Source: SIG603 sp963589785
Lineage (GTDB): Bacteria > Bacillota > Clostridia > Oscillospirales > Acutalibacteraceae
Direction: 5' to 3'
Length of the DNA: 64,000 nucleotides
Assembly: GCA_963589785.1 (NCBI GenBank)
Contig: CAVAMJ010000002.1
Span: forward strand, 189,287-253,286
The notes under the pieces are model-generated. The model did not search any database. It saw only the letters and a program-made list of their open reading frames with translations, and was not told the origin of the DNA. Shown here piece after piece: positions 16,237-26,314 of this stretch (its first letter is position 1; each line of letters begins with the position of its first letter). Made by a program: the position numbers and the translations under genes.

Positions 16237-17169
16237 TCAGAATAAATTTGCCTTTTTCACTGTTTCTTCCGCCGCAGTCAAAAATTCATCTGCACCGGAA
16301 TAATCATCGGGATAAATCCAGCTTATGCTTTTTTCTTTTCTAAACCACGTAAGCTGTCTTTTTGCGTAGTGACGGGTGGCAAGCTTGATATTCTCCGCCG
16401 CCTCGTCCAATGTAAGAACGCCGTCAAAATAAGGAAAAAGCTCCTTATAGCCTATTGCCTGTGCGCTTGTGCCCTTACTGTCAATATGATAATACTTTTT
16501 AGCCTCGTCTACAAGACCGTCCTTCATCATGAGGTCAACTCTAAGATTAATCCTCTCATAAAGCTTATCTCGGTCACGATAATTTATTCCCAGCATAAGA
16601 AAATCGTATCTCGGCTCAAAATCAAGGCATTGCTCCGAAAATTTCTCATGCGTCACAAGACAATATTCGAGCGCTCTTATAAGTCTCTTGTGATTTTTGA
16701 TGTCGACAGTCTCTGCCGCCTTGGGGTCAAGCTGTGAAAGTTCAGAAAAAAGCTTTTCTTCACCCTCTAATTCAAGCCTTTTCGTGAGATTTTCTCGAAT
16801 TTCATCGTCTCTCGAGTTCTCGTTGAAGTTAATGCCGTAGATGAGGCTTCTTGCGTAAAGTCCCGTTCCTCCGCAAAGAACAGGCAATTTCCCTCTTGAA
16901 TATATGTCCTCTATAATTTTCTCCGCCTCGATGACGTAGTCCGAAACGCTGTAAGGCTCGCTCGGATCTTTGCACGCTATGAGGTGATGAGGCACTCTTT
17001 TGAGCTCATTTTCTGTCGGCTGAGCCGTTCCTATCGGCATTCCTTTATATATCTGCATGGAATCGCACGAAACTATTTCACCGCCGAATTTCTCCGCAAG
17101 ATAAATCGCAAGCCCCGTCTTTCCGGAGGCTGTGGGGCCAACTACCGCCAAAAGTGGATTTTTGCTCAT
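16237..17169 (-). CDS. miaA: tRNA dimethylallyltransferase
   Basis: 310 residues. MiaA adds a dimethylallyl group to A37 of tRNAs reading UNN codons; MiaB (22434-23846) then methylthiolates it. The P-loop GPTASGKT (near 11), DSMQIYKGM, GGTGLYARSLI and the C-terminal RHYAKRQLTWFRKE are present. The start is the ATG of a TAATG overlap with the mutL stop; an upstream extension would lie within mutL. Confidence 0.95.
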   Translation of the reverse strand: MSKNPLLAVVGPTASGKTGLAIYLAEKFGGEIVSCDSMQIYKGMPIGTAQPTENELKRVPHHLIACKDPSEPYSVSDYVIEAEKIIEDIYSRGKLPVLCGGTGLYARSLIYGINFNENSRDDEIRENLTKRLELEGEEKLFSELSQLDPKAAETVDIKNHKRLIRALEYCLVTHEKFSEQCLDFEPRYDFLMLGINYRDRDKLYERINLRVDLMMKDGLVDEAKKYYHIDSKGTSAQAIGYKELFPYFDGVLTLDEAAENIKLATRHYAKRQLTWFRKEKSISWIYPDDYSGADEFLTAAEETVKKANLF

Positions 17170-19328
17170 TACTGTATCCTTCCGAATTCTCTTTCGAGAT
17201 CTCTTTTTCTTATGACAAGATAGACAGGTCTGCCGTGCGGACAATATCTTATCTCGGGATTCTCCTCGAGCATTTTCGCAAGCTCAATAAGCTCGGCGTC
17301 ACTGTTCTTATTGCCTGCCTTGACTGCCGCACGGCAAGCAATATTATGATAAAGCCAGTCCATATATTCCGTGGACATGGTGTTTTTGTTTGACGTGAGG
17401 TAAGCCGCAATCTCCGTCACCGCATCGGCGGCATCGTGATCGTCAAGCAGCATAGGCGCTGTCCTTATGAGAACCGTACCGTCACCGAAATCGTCTATCT
17501 CAAATCCGACCTCAGAGAATTTTTCGAGATTTTCGAGAACCGCATTGTAATCGTCCTTTTCAAGGACAAGGGGAACGGGGCTTAACAAAACCTGAGCGTT
17601 CTTTCCGTCGTCTGATTTTTTCAGCTTCTCATAAAGTATTCTCTCGTGAGCCGCATGCTTATCGATAAACATCATGCGCTCTTCGTCAAGCTGGAGAATG
17701 ATATATGTCGAGAAAACCTCGCCCACAAATCTCGAGCTGATACCCCTTGAGCCGGGCACGGCTGTCGGAAATGCCGCCTCCGCCTTAGGCTCTTCACGGA
17801 ATTTCTCAGCTTCCTTTATTTCCTCTATGCCAATTTCAGGCTCTTTCTCTTCTATCGGCTCTTCGTATGTCGGCAAAGACGCTTCGATTTTAATTTGCTC
17901 TTTCGGTCTTTCCTCTTTTAGAATTTCTTCCTTTATCGAGGAGTTTTGAACCTTCTCTTCGGCGAAAATCGTTTCTTCCTTCTTTACGTCAAAAAACTTG
18001 GAAACAATCGGATTTTTAATTTCGTCAGCTTTCTTTATGTCCTTTATATCTTCTGATGATATTTCTTCATCGGAAAATTCATCGGAATTTAAACTCGAAA
18101 AGGACTCCGCTTTTATTTTATCGATAAGACTTCCGCCCGTAAAGCGGCTTTTTTCGGCTTGCTTTATTTGCGGTTTTTCTTCTGATTTAATTTTATTATT
18201 AGAGTTAGCGGAAAAAGGCGCAGTCGGAGTGCTCTGCTTTTTCGTGTAGGAAGACTCGGGGAAATAAGCCTGTTCTGCTTTTTGTGTCGGTGCGTACGGA
18301 GCAAAGCTATTGGGCTTAATCTCCATGACCTTGGGGGTGTCTCCCTTTGTGAGAGCCGACTTAGCCGCATGATAAACCGCATCAAAAACAGGTCTTTCGT
18401 TGGTAAACCTAACTTCAAGCTTAGTCGGATGAACATTGACATCAACATGAGAAAAATCCATTTGCAGATGAAGCACGCAAGCGGGAAATTTTCCCACGAG
18501 AATGGTATTTTTATATGCCTCATCAAGCGCCGCCATTGCCGTTTTACTGCGAACACAACGGCCGTTGATGAAGAAATTCTGCATATTTCTGTTAGGTCTC
18601 GCGCAGTGCGGTGAGGAAATGAAGCCGTAAACTCTTATGCCGCCGAGGGTGTAATTCACGGGAATGAGTCCGCTCGTGAATTCCTTGCCGAAAACCGCAT
18701 AAATGGAAGATTTCAGCTTGTTGTCACCCGGGGTGTGAAGTGTTTCCTTGCCGTCACGGATAAATCTGAACGAAATTTCAGGGTGAGACAAAGCCACCTT
18801 ATCTATAATTCTCGCTACGGAATTGCCCTCAGCGACGTCCTTTTTTAAGAACTTCATTCTTGCGGGGACATTAAAGAACAGATCTCGCACGATTATGGTT
18901 GTTCCGTCGGGACAGCCGGCATCCGATAGCGAGGTTATCTCTCCGGCATCGCACACGGCTCTTGTGCCGCAGTCCGCTTCCATAGGCTTAGTGATAAGCT
19001 CAACATGAGAAACAGCGGAAATCGAGGCAAGCGCCTCACCTCTGAAGCCGAGCGTGCCGATAGAATCAAGGTCCGACTGAACGAGAACCTTGCTTGTTGC
19101 GTGCCTTAGAAACGCAACCGAAACATCCTCACGGTCAATTCCGCAACCGTTGTCCGTCACTCGCATAAAGGTGACTCCGCCGCGGCAAATTTCGACTGTT
19201 ATGGCAGATGCTCCCGCATCAATTGAATTTTCGACAAGCTCCTTGATTACGGAAGCCGGTCTTTCTACTACCTCGCCCGCCGCAATCAATTCAGCTACAT
19301 GTTTATCAAGAACATTAATTTTCGGCAC
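17169..19328 (-). CDS. mutL: DNA mismatch repair protein MutL
   Basis: About 719 residues. The N-terminal GHKL ATPase carries ELVENSIDAGA, DNGCGI and GFRGEALASI. A long, charged, low-complexity linker (about 330-520) follows, then a C-terminal endonuclease domain with the metal motif DKHAAHERILYEK and the late CPHGRP. The start was set at GTG 19328 (translation MPKINVLDKHVAELI), which fits the family; another in-frame GTG lies 9 bp upstream. MutL couples MutS mismatch recognition to strand nicking. Confidence 0.95.
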   Translation of the reverse strand: MPKINVLDKHVAELIAAGEVVERPASVIKELVENSIDAGASAITVEICRGGVTFMRVTDNGCGIDREDVSVAFLRHATSKVLVQSDLDSIGTLGFRGEALASISAVSHVELITKPMEADCGTRAVCDAGEITSLSDAGCPDGTTIIVRDLFFNVPARMKFLKKDVAEGNSVARIIDKVALSHPEISFRFIRDGKETLHTPGDNKLKSSIYAVFGKEFTSGLIPVNYTLGGIRVYGFISSPHCARPNRNMQNFFINGRCVRSKTAMAALDEAYKNTILVGKFPACVLHLQMDFSHVDVNVHPTKLEVRFTNERPVFDAVYHAAKSALTKGDTPKVMEIKPNSFAPYAPTQKAEQAYFPESSYTKKQSTPTAPFSANSNNKIKSEEKPQIKQAEKSRFTGGSLIDKIKAESFSSLNSDEFSDEEISSEDIKDIKKADEIKNPIVSKFFDVKKEETIFAEEKVQNSSIKEEILKEERPKEQIKIEASLPTYEEPIEEKEPEIGIEEIKEAEKFREEPKAEAAFPTAVPGSRGISSRFVGEVFSTYIILQLDEERMMFIDKHAAHERILYEKLKKSDDGKNAQVLLSPVPLVLEKDDYNAVLENLEKFSEVGFEIDDFGDGTVLIRTAPMLLDDHDAADAVTEIAAYLTSNKNTMSTEYMDWLYHNIACRAAVKAGNKNSDAELIELAKMLEENPEIRYCPHGRPVYLVIRKRDLEREFGRIQ

Positions 19329-19353
19329 AGGAAACACCTGCCTTTCTTTTAGT

Positions 19354-21957
19354 TTACTTTAGCATGCTTGTTATCTCAAACAATACGTTCATGCACTGCA
19401 TAGGTGTCATGGAATTGACATCGATATTTTTAAGCTTTGCGATAACCGCATTGTCGGGAGTATCCATGGTAAGCTGCATAGGCTCCTCTGACTTTGCCTT
19501 TTTCGGTGCGGTCTTTTCTCCCTCACCGCTTTCAAGGCTATGAAGCACCTGTTTTGCACGGTTGAGCACCTTATCTGGCACGCCAGCAAGCTTTGCTACC
19601 TGGATACCGAATGAATCATCTGCGCCGCCGGGAATAATCTTCCTCAAGAAGGTTATGTCATCGCCGTGCTTTTTAACGGCAATGTTATAGTTCTTAACTC
19701 CGGGGAGAATATTCTCAAGCTCCGTCAGCTCGTGGTAATGAGTTGCAAAAAGCGTCTTTGCGCCTAAGTTTTTCTTGTCGTGAATATACTCGATAACCGC
19801 CCTTGCTATGCTCATTCCGTCATAGGTCGAAGTTCCTCGTCCGATTTCGTCAAGGATAATGAGGCTGTCCTTTGTGGCATTCTCGAGAATATCGGCTACC
19901 TCGCTCATCTCGAGCATGAAGGTGGACTGTCCGGCCGACAAATCGTCGCTTGCGCCGACTCTTGTGAAAACAGCGTCAACGATGCCGATTTCCGCACTTC
20001 TCGCAGGAACGAAAGAGCCTATCTGAGTCATGATGACAATCAAAGCCACCTGGCGCATATATGTCGATTTACCAGCCATATTCGGGCCCGTGATAATTGC
20101 CATACGGTTATGGTTTTCGTCAAGCTCCGTGTCATTCGGCACGAACTGAGCGTTTTTCATGAGCGCCTCGACAACGGGATGTCTGCCGTCCTTTATCGAT
20201 ATTCTTCCGCTCAAATTGACAGTCGGTCTTGTGTAGTTATATTTAACGGCAACGTTCGCAAAGGACGAAAGAACATCGAGTTCGGCGATAGCCTTTGCCG
20301 TCTCCTGAATTCTTTTTAGCTCGTCTGCGATAGCTTTTCTTATCTGCTCGAAAAGCTGTCCTTCAATGACAAGACTTCTCTCCCTTGCACCGACAATTCG
20401 ATTTTCAAGATTTTTAAGTTCTTCTGTAATATATCTTTCGGCGTTCGTCAAGGTCTGCTTTCTTATGTACCCCTCAGGCACCATGCTCTTGTAGGAATTT
20501 GTTACCTCGATGAAGTAGCCAAAAACCTTGTTGTAGCCGACCTTTAGCTTTGGAATACCCGTGGCTTCTTTTTCTCTTGCCTCAATTTCAGCAATGAGAG
20601 TTTTTCCGCCGTTCATATCGTCACGCACGCTGTCGAGTTCCTCAGAAAAGCCCTTGCGGATAATTCCGCCCTCACGAACGGAGAACGGCGGATCATCCAC
20701 TATCGAAGAATCGATAAGCTCCCTTATGTCTTCTGCGGCATCTATTCTGTCGTTTATCTTCTTGAGAAGTGTGGCATTCAAACAGCCAAGAACATTTTTT
20801 AGCTCAGGGAGCTTTGAAAGCGCCATACAAAGTGACCTTAGGTCACGACCGTTAGCCGAACCGTAGACTATTCTCGTCATTATTCTCTCGAGATCGAAAA
20901 TTCCCGTAAGCTGTTCGATTACGGAATCAGCCTTTTCCCTGTCGTTCACGAGTTCCTCTACAGCATTTTGACGAAGAATAATTCTCGCCGGGCTCATCAG
21001 CGGCTGTTCTATCCACGAGCGAATAAGTCTCTTGCCCATGGCGGTTTTGGTTTGGTCGAGAACCCAGAGAAGCGAGCCTCGCCTCTCCTTGTTTCGCATG
21101 GTTTCGAGAAGCTCGAGATTGCGTCTTGCGTTCATATCAAGACGCATGGTCTTGTCCTCGGAATAAATCTCGATGTTATTTATTCTCTCGAGACCGCTTA
21201 TCTGCGTGCGGCTAAGATATCTGATCAAACCGCCGACAGACAGCACAATTACGGAGCTGTCCGATAAAGAAAGCCCCGTGAATTTGTCCAGTCCAAATTG
21301 CTTTATGAAAACTCGGTCTGCCGACTCATAGTCCTTTTCATCGAGACATTCGAGCGAAGCGGCAAGCTTCTCCTTGATGAAATCAGCAACCTTATTAAAT
21401 GAAAGCACCTCGGAATTTATCAGTATCTCTCTCGGTGAGAATTTAGAAAGCTCTCCGATTATGTGAGAAGAAATCTCATCGGGGTGGGTTTCAGAAAATT
21501 CCGTCGCATTCATTTCACCCGTTGAGACATCGGCAAAGCAAATTCCCGTGCTCTCTGAGTCGACATAGATACTGCAGATATAGTTGTTTCTTGATTCGTC
21601 CAGCATACTGCCCTCAATGACAGTACCCGGTGTGATAACTCTTATGACCTCTCGCTTTACTATTCCCTTTGCAAGGGACGGGTCTTCCATCTGCTCGCAA
21701 ATGGCTACCTTATAGCCCTTTTCGACAAGCCTTGCGATGTAGCTTTCCGCAGAATGAAACGGCACGCCGCACATGGGTGCTCGCTCCTCCTGACCGCAGT
21801 CTCTGCCTGTCAGGGTGAGTTCCAGTTCTCTTGAAGCCGTCTTGGCATCGTCGAAAAACATCTCGTAGAAATCGCCGAGTCTGAAAAACAGCAAGGTATT
21901 CGGGTATTTCTTCTTAATCTCGAAATACTGCTGCATCATTGGTGAGAAATCAGCCAT
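19354..21957 (-). CDS. mutS: DNA mismatch repair protein MutS
   Basis: 867 residues, the usual length. The N-terminal mismatch-binding domain has the Phe-x-Glu motif in FFRLGDFYEMF (about 24-34). The ATPase has ITGPNMAGKSTYMRQ (Walker A), ILDEIGRGTSTYDG (Walker B) and ATHYHELTELE. Start follows AGGAGAG. It lies 26 bp upstream of mutL. Confidence 0.97.
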   Translation of the reverse strand: MADFSPMMQQYFEIKKKYPNTLLFFRLGDFYEMFFDDAKTASRELELTLTGRDCGQEERAPMCGVPFHSAESYIARLVEKGYKVAICEQMEDPSLAKGIVKREVIRVITPGTVIEGSMLDESRNNYICSIYVDSESTGICFADVSTGEMNATEFSETHPDEISSHIIGELSKFSPREILINSEVLSFNKVADFIKEKLAASLECLDEKDYESADRVFIKQFGLDKFTGLSLSDSSVIVLSVGGLIRYLSRTQISGLERINNIEIYSEDKTMRLDMNARRNLELLETMRNKERRGSLLWVLDQTKTAMGKRLIRSWIEQPLMSPARIILRQNAVEELVNDREKADSVIEQLTGIFDLERIMTRIVYGSANGRDLRSLCMALSKLPELKNVLGCLNATLLKKINDRIDAAEDIRELIDSSIVDDPPFSVREGGIIRKGFSEELDSVRDDMNGGKTLIAEIEAREKEATGIPKLKVGYNKVFGYFIEVTNSYKSMVPEGYIRKQTLTNAERYITEELKNLENRIVGARERSLVIEGQLFEQIRKAIADELKRIQETAKAIAELDVLSSFANVAVKYNYTRPTVNLSGRISIKDGRHPVVEALMKNAQFVPNDTELDENHNRMAIITGPNMAGKSTYMRQVALIVIMTQIGSFVPARSAEIGIVDAVFTRVGASDDLSAGQSTFMLEMSEVADILENATKDSLIILDEIGRGTSTYDGMSIARAVIEYIHDKKNLGAKTLFATHYHELTELENILPGVKNYNIAVKKHGDDITFLRKIIPGGADDSFGIQVAKLAGVPDKVLNRAKQVLHSLESGEGEKTAPKKAKSEEPMQLTMDTPDNAVIAKLKNIDVNSMTPMQCMNVLFEITSMLK

Positions 21958-21980
21958 TTTCTCTCCTATTCAAGCCTTTA

Positions 21981-22391
21981 TCAGTGGCAGCCGCCGCAGC
22001 TTGAGCAGTTACCGCCGCAGCTTGCGGCAGCGTTGTAGTCGGCTGTCTCGGGGTCTGCGCCCTCAGCGCACATACCGATAATGCCTGTGACTCTCTGAAC
22101 GAAGTTATCAAGCTCTGTCTTAGCCTCGTTGTATGCTGTCATGTTTGGGTTGCCCATAATGCCCGCATAAATCTCACGAAGCTCCTCGTTCATCTTAGCG
22201 ATTTTCTCCTCGTCACGGTCTTCTTTCTGAGCCTCGTTGTTGATGGAAAGTCTCTTGAGGTTAAAGTTACCGATAGCGTCCTGAAGTGACTTATCGTTGT
22301 CGGCAACGCTTGTTACCTCCTGAAGCTTAATATATCTCTCGTCCTCCTGAATTGCCTTACCTAATGCTCTTGCTAATTCGATAATATCCAT
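21981..22391 (-). CDS. YlbF/YmcA-family protein with a C-terminal Cys-rich tail
   Basis: 136 residues. The helical YlbF-like body (MDIIELARALGKAIQEDERY ... GNFNLKRL) ends in CGGNCSSCGGCH. In Bacillus, YlbF, YmcA and YaaT form a complex that affects RNase Y and carries Fe-S clusters. The Cys tail and the place between mutS and miaB (itself an Fe-S enzyme) suggest metal or Fe-S binding, which is an inference. Confidence 0.75.
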   Translation of the reverse strand: MDIIELARALGKAIQEDERYIKLQEVTSVADNDKSLQDAIGNFNLKRLSINNEAQKEDRDEEKIAKMNEELREIYAGIMGNPNMTAYNEAKTELDNFVQRVTGIIGMCAEGADPETADYNAAASCGGNCSSCGGCH

Positions 22392-22433
22392 TTTAATTCT
22401 CCTATAATATTAAATCTGATGTTTATTTATAAG

Positions 22434-23846
22434 TTAATCGGAGACTAATTCTCCCTTTAATATCCAGTTTCTTGCCTCTGTCACCTTGACGACCGCAAAC
22501 TCTCCTATGAGACTGTCGTCACCCGGGAACTCGACGATAATGCTCGAGCCTGTTCTTCCCGAGAGAAGCCCCGTCTTTGGATTCTTCTCCTCAACGAGAA
22601 CCCTTTCGACAGAACCGACCATTGAAGCGCATCTCTCTGCAGCTATTTTCTCCTGAGTTTTTAAAAGCTCAGAGAACCATCTTGATTTCTCCTCTGCCGG
22701 AATCGGATCTTCCATTTTTTCTGCTCTTGTGCCCTTTCTCGGTGAGAAAATAAAGGTAAAGAGTGAAGTAAACTTAACTTCTTCGATTAATGTGAGAGTA
22801 TCCTTAAATTCCTCGTAGGTCTCACCCGGGAAGCCGACAATTATATCGGATGTGAGTGATAAATCAGGCATGAGGCTCTTAGCGTAGTTTATAAGCTCGA
22901 GATACTTCGCTCTGTCGTAGTGACGGTTCATCGCTTTCAAAACTCTGTCGTTGCCGCACTGGCAAGGAAGATGAACATAATGCGGAATATGGCGGCTGTT
23001 TGCTATAACCTCAAAAAGCTCGTGTGAAGCGTCCTTCGGGTGAGATGTCATAAATCTTATGCGGTAGTCACCGTCTATTGCATCAAGTCTTCTTAAAAGC
23101 TCTGCGAAGTTGATATCCTCCTCGAGTCCCTTGCCGTAGGAATTGACATTCTGACCGAGAAGTGTGATTTCTTTGTAGCCCTCGTCAACAAGCTGCTTGA
23201 ACTCTTTTATGATGTCCTCACTGCGGCGGCTCTTCTCTCTGCCTCGAACATACGGAACAACGCAGTATGTGCAGAAGTTATCACAGCCATACATAATGGT
23301 GACCCACGCTCTGCTCTTTCCGTCTCTTCTTGTCGGAATATCCTCGACTATCTCCTTGGACTCGTGTCCTCTAACGAAAACTCGCTTGGACTCTGAGACA
23401 CAGGTATACATCATCTCCGGAAGCTTGTGAATAACATGTGTTCCGAAAACAATATTGACAAACGGGAAGCTTTTCTTAATTCTCTCTGCGACATGCTCCT
23501 GCTCCATCATACAGCCACAAACGGCAATAAGAACGGACGGGTGCTTTCTCTTGATATTTTTGAGTGCTCCGACATTGCCGAAAACTCTGTCCTCGGCGTG
23601 CTCTCTTACGGCACATGTGTTGAAGATGATGAAATCAGCCTCTTCCTCGTGCTCGGTGAACTCAAAGCCCATTTCGGCGAGCATGCCCTTGATTTTTTCG
23701 CCGTCAGCGACATTCTGCTGACAGCCGTAGGTTCTGACAAAAGCCTTAGGAGTGCCCGTAAGGGAGCGAACCTTCATAATTTCTGCCATATCGGCGGTAT
23801 AGAGGCGCTGCTTCTGAAGCTGTGCCTGAATATCTGTATGTTCCAA
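22434..23846 (-). CDS. miaB: tRNA-2-methylthio-N6-dimethylallyladenosine synthase
   Basis: 470 residues. Radical-SAM methylthiotransferase acting on i6A37 of tRNA. The N-terminal UPF0004 domain has its three cluster cysteines (YGCQQN, NTCAVREHAE, VCGCMMEQ), the radical-SAM motif is GCDNFCTYCVVPYVRG, and the C-terminal TRAM domain is present. The start is a TTG at 23846 preceded by GAGGAG at spacing 6; no ATG fits better. Confidence 0.96.
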   Translation of the reverse strand: MEHTDIQAQLQKQRLYTADMAEIMKVRSLTGTPKAFVRTYGCQQNVADGEKIKGMLAEMGFEFTEHEEEADFIIFNTCAVREHAEDRVFGNVGALKNIKRKHPSVLIAVCGCMMEQEHVAERIKKSFPFVNIVFGTHVIHKLPEMMYTCVSESKRVFVRGHESKEIVEDIPTRRDGKSRAWVTIMYGCDNFCTYCVVPYVRGREKSRRSEDIIKEFKQLVDEGYKEITLLGQNVNSYGKGLEEDINFAELLRRLDAIDGDYRIRFMTSHPKDASHELFEVIANSRHIPHYVHLPCQCGNDRVLKAMNRHYDRAKYLELINYAKSLMPDLSLTSDIIVGFPGETYEEFKDTLTLIEEVKFTSLFTFIFSPRKGTRAEKMEDPIPAEEKSRWFSELLKTQEKIAAERCASMVGSVERVLVEEKNPKTGLLSGRTGSSIIVEFPGDDSLIGEFAVVKVTEARNWILKGELVSD

Positions 23847-23930
23847 AGTGTTCTCCTCTTAGTTGTTTATTTTTCTTCGAACTGATATTGTATCATAAAA
23901 TCGCAGTATTATCAAGAAAATCGATAATCT

Positions 23931-24632
23931 TTAATTGCCCTCGCCCATTACGTCCCACGGCGTTATCATCGCAAGAAGCGGCTCGTCCTCGTTTCCGTTT
24001 CTCGTTATGAAAATCACGGAAACACGGTTGTTTTTTCCTCTGACTACCTCGAAAATGTCTCTTGCGTCATAAAGCGAGAGACTTTTGTCGGCAAAAACGT
24101 AGTTGTCGGCATGAGCATTTATCGGAAGCAGCGATCTCAGTTCCTTTAGGGTTGTGTTTCTTGTTATTGGACGGGAATAATTCTCCGTGAGATAAGAAAA
24201 CATAGTCGCACGGCTGAAAACTCCGATGAACGCACCGTTTTCCATAATAGGCACGTGAGAATAACCGTTTTTCTCCATGAGCGACATAACCTTTATGACC
24301 GATTGATTCAGTCCCGCCTTGAAGATGCTGTCTCCTTTGGTGGCAAAATCAATGGCAAGCGGCGGCCGTTTGACATATTCGATAACCTCACGAAGAGCAT
24401 CGCAAACGGGCTCGCTCGGCTCGACAACAGCCATTCCTCCCAAATTTGCGGTGTGCGTGAGAAGATTTCTTATTTCGCGGCAAATATTTATTTTGTCTCT
24501 GACGGGAATGCTCTCGTTATCGTTGAGGTACTCGTAAATCACGCTCGAATATCTGCGTTTTTTACTCGCATATCTGCTCTCAAGCAAATCCTCAAATTCT
24601 CTGTAAAGCTCCAAAAAATCCTCGGAACGCAC
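23931..24632 (-). CDS. CBS-domain pair protein
   Basis: 233 residues: a helical N-terminal region (about 1-75) followed by two CBS motifs (SVIKVMSLMEKNGYSHVPIMENGAFIG and the later SLYDARDIFEV...RVSVIFITRNG). CBS pairs usually bind adenine nucleotides and regulate a partner. No partner domain is fused, so the target is unknown. Start is GTG with AAGGAG at spacing 7. Confidence 0.75.
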   Translation of the reverse strand: MRSEDFLELYREFEDLLESRYASKKRRYSSVIYEYLNDNESIPVRDKINICREIRNLLTHTANLGGMAVVEPSEPVCDALREVIEYVKRPPLAIDFATKGDSIFKAGLNQSVIKVMSLMEKNGYSHVPIMENGAFIGVFSRATMFSYLTENYSRPITRNTTLKELRSLLPINAHADNYVFADKSLSLYDARDIFEVVRGKNNRVSVIFITRNGNEDEPLLAMITPWDVMGEGN

Positions 24633-24664
24633 AAAACCACTCCTTATTTTCGTCTTTTGAATAT

Positions 24665-24700
24665 AGAAAAAAAGAAAGCCTCAGGGTTTGAAGCTTTCTT
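24665..24700 (-). terminator. Terminator after tRNA-Trp
   Basis: On the minus strand AAAGAAAGC pairs with GGCTTTCTTT, followed by more Ts, directly downstream of the tRNA. Confidence 0.75.
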
Positions 24701-24703
24701 TCT

Positions 24704-24779
24704 TGGCAGGGGCAGTAAGAATCGAACTCACGGCACGCGGTTTTGGAGACCGCTGCTCTACCAGCTGAGCTATACCCCT
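24704..24779 (-). tRNA. tRNA-Trp (CCA)
   Basis: 76-nt cloverleaf on the minus strand: acceptor AGGGGTA/TGCCCCT, D-arm AGCTCAGCTGGTAGAGC, anticodon loop CTCCAAA (CCA), T-loop TTCGATT, encoded CCA end. Confidence 0.97.
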
Positions 24780-24874
24780 ATATATGTTTTTCAACGACTT
24801 CGTTATTATATACGATTTTCTCCATATTGTCAATAATAAATTAAAGATTATTGAAAAAATTCTTGAATTAATTA

Positions 24875-25081
24875 TTATTCTTCGTCTGAAGCCTTATTGT
24901 CGTTGTTTTTCAGATCAAGATAATCGTAAATTTCCTCTGAAAGCTTATCATTTGACATAAGCGTATTGAAAAGGCTCATATCCTCGTTTGCAAGATAATC
25001 CCCAAGGTCGGTGAAATCTCTGATCGCTATTTCGGGATTATCGATAATCTCCTTGAGTCTCTTGCTCGCTTTTCCAGCCAT
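24875..25081 (-). CDS. Small hypothetical protein (68 aa)
   Basis: 68 residues, soluble, charged and largely helical (MAGKASKRLKEIIDNP ... EEIYDYLDLKNNDNKASDEE). GAGGTG lies before the ATG at a good distance. I do not recognise the family. It is a single gene between tRNA-Trp and the HAD gene. Confidence 0.6.
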   Translation of the reverse strand: MAGKASKRLKEIIDNPEIAIRDFTDLGDYLANEDMSLFNTLMSNDKLSEEIYDYLDLKNNDNKASDEE

Positions 25082-25236
25082 AAAAACACCTCGCTGTTAG
25101 ACTATACAGTTATACAAGAAGTATATTATATGAGCACATATAAATCAAGCTAAAGCCGATTTTATTTTACTTTTTATTATTGCTGTGTTAAAATAAATCG
25201 AATTTTCAGATTAACTTTTTAAATCGGAGGTTTATC

Positions 25237-26067
25237 ATGAGTGTAAAATTATTTGCCTTTGACCTTGACGGCACAGCGATACTTGCCAACAAAAATATGC
25301 CTGAGGAAAACAGAAACGCTGTCATTGCCGCCGCAGAAAAGGGCGTGATTTGCGTTCCGTGCACGGGCAGACTCCTCTCCTTTCTACCCGAACAGGTGAG
25401 CTCCTTGCCAAAGCTTCAATATGTCATAACCTGTAACGGCGCAAGAGCCGAAAACATTCTCACTCACGAGGTAATTTACAAGGCAGTCATAGCACCGAAT
25501 GTAATCGAAGCTGTCTTTGAGGTCATTTCCGACTACGAGATTTATTCGGAAATTTATCATGAGGGTCAGGCTTACACCGTAAAGGGCTACCCGGAGCTTG
25601 CCACAACTAAATTCGGCTTTCCCGAGGGCAAAAAGCACTTCACAACAAAGAACTACGTTTTCACAGATAATCTTCCGAAGTATTTTACAGACAGAAATAT
25701 GTTCGCCGACAAGATAAATCTCCCCTATCTTCCGCCTGAAATCAGAGGTGAAGTGAAAGTAAGGCTCGAAAAAATCGACGGACTGAAGCTAACCTCGTCC
25801 GTCGATGACAATATAGAGATTAATGACGAAAACGCAACAAAGGGCGCCGCACTCAAAGCGCTTAGCGAAAAGCTCAGTATCCCCCTTTCAGAGTGCATGG
25901 CAATCGGCGACAACGGCAACGATGTCGATATGCTGAAGGTTGCCGGAGTTTCCGTTGCAATGGGCAATGCCTCAAAGGAAGCACTCGAAGCCGCTAAATT
26001 CGTTACGGGAAACTGCAACGATTTCGGTTTCAGAGATGCGATAAACAAGTTTATTCTCAGCAAATAA
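25237..26067 (+). CDS. Cof-type HAD-superfamily sugar phosphatase
   Basis: 276 residues of the HAD IIB (Cof) type: motif I FDLDGTAI (nucleophile Asp near 9), motif II PCTGR, a long cap domain (about 85-190), and motif IV GDNGNDVDML (near 227). Such enzymes dephosphorylate sugar phosphates or pyridoxal phosphate. Start follows GGAGG. Confidence 0.9.
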   Translation: MSVKLFAFDLDGTAILANKNMPEENRNAVIAAAEKGVICVPCTGRLLSFLPEQVSSLPKLQYVITCNGARAENILTHEVIYKAVIAPNVIEAVFEVISDYEIYSEIYHEGQAYTVKGYPELATTKFGFPEGKKHFTTKNYVFTDNLPKYFTDRNMFADKINLPYLPPEIRGEVKVRLEKIDGLKLTSSVDDNIEINDENATKGAALKALSEKLSIPLSECMAIGDNGNDVDMLKVAGVSVAMGNASKEALEAAKFVTGNCNDFGFRDAINKFILSK

Positions 26068-26072
26068 AGCTT

Positions 26073-26285
26073 TTACTTGTCCTTCTTTTTGTTTTTGGAA
26101 ATATATGCGACTGTCAAAACGATACCTACAAGGTTAAGTCCGATTGATAAGCCAAGTAATACTCCGCTGCTGAAATTGCCGAAATCGCTCGTTTCGTTTC
26201 TGCAGAAAAGTATATAAGCTAAATAAAGTAAATTGCCGAGTACAATTAAGACTGTTCCTGTTTTTAAAGTATTCAAGTTCTGCAT
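26073..26285 (-). CDS. Small membrane protein (70 aa, two helices)
   Basis: 70 residues with two predicted membrane helices (about 10-27 and 40-62) and a Lys-rich C-terminus (SKNKKKDK). Second gene of a probable two-gene unit with the 54-residue protein at 26315-26479. Family not recognised. Confidence 0.55.
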   Translation of the reverse strand: MQNLNTLKTGTVLIVLGNLLYLAYILFCRNETSDFGNFSSGVLLGLSIGLNLVGIVLTVAYISKNKKKDK

Positions 26286-26314
26286 AAGCTCACGCTCCGT
26301 TCGAACATCCGGTT

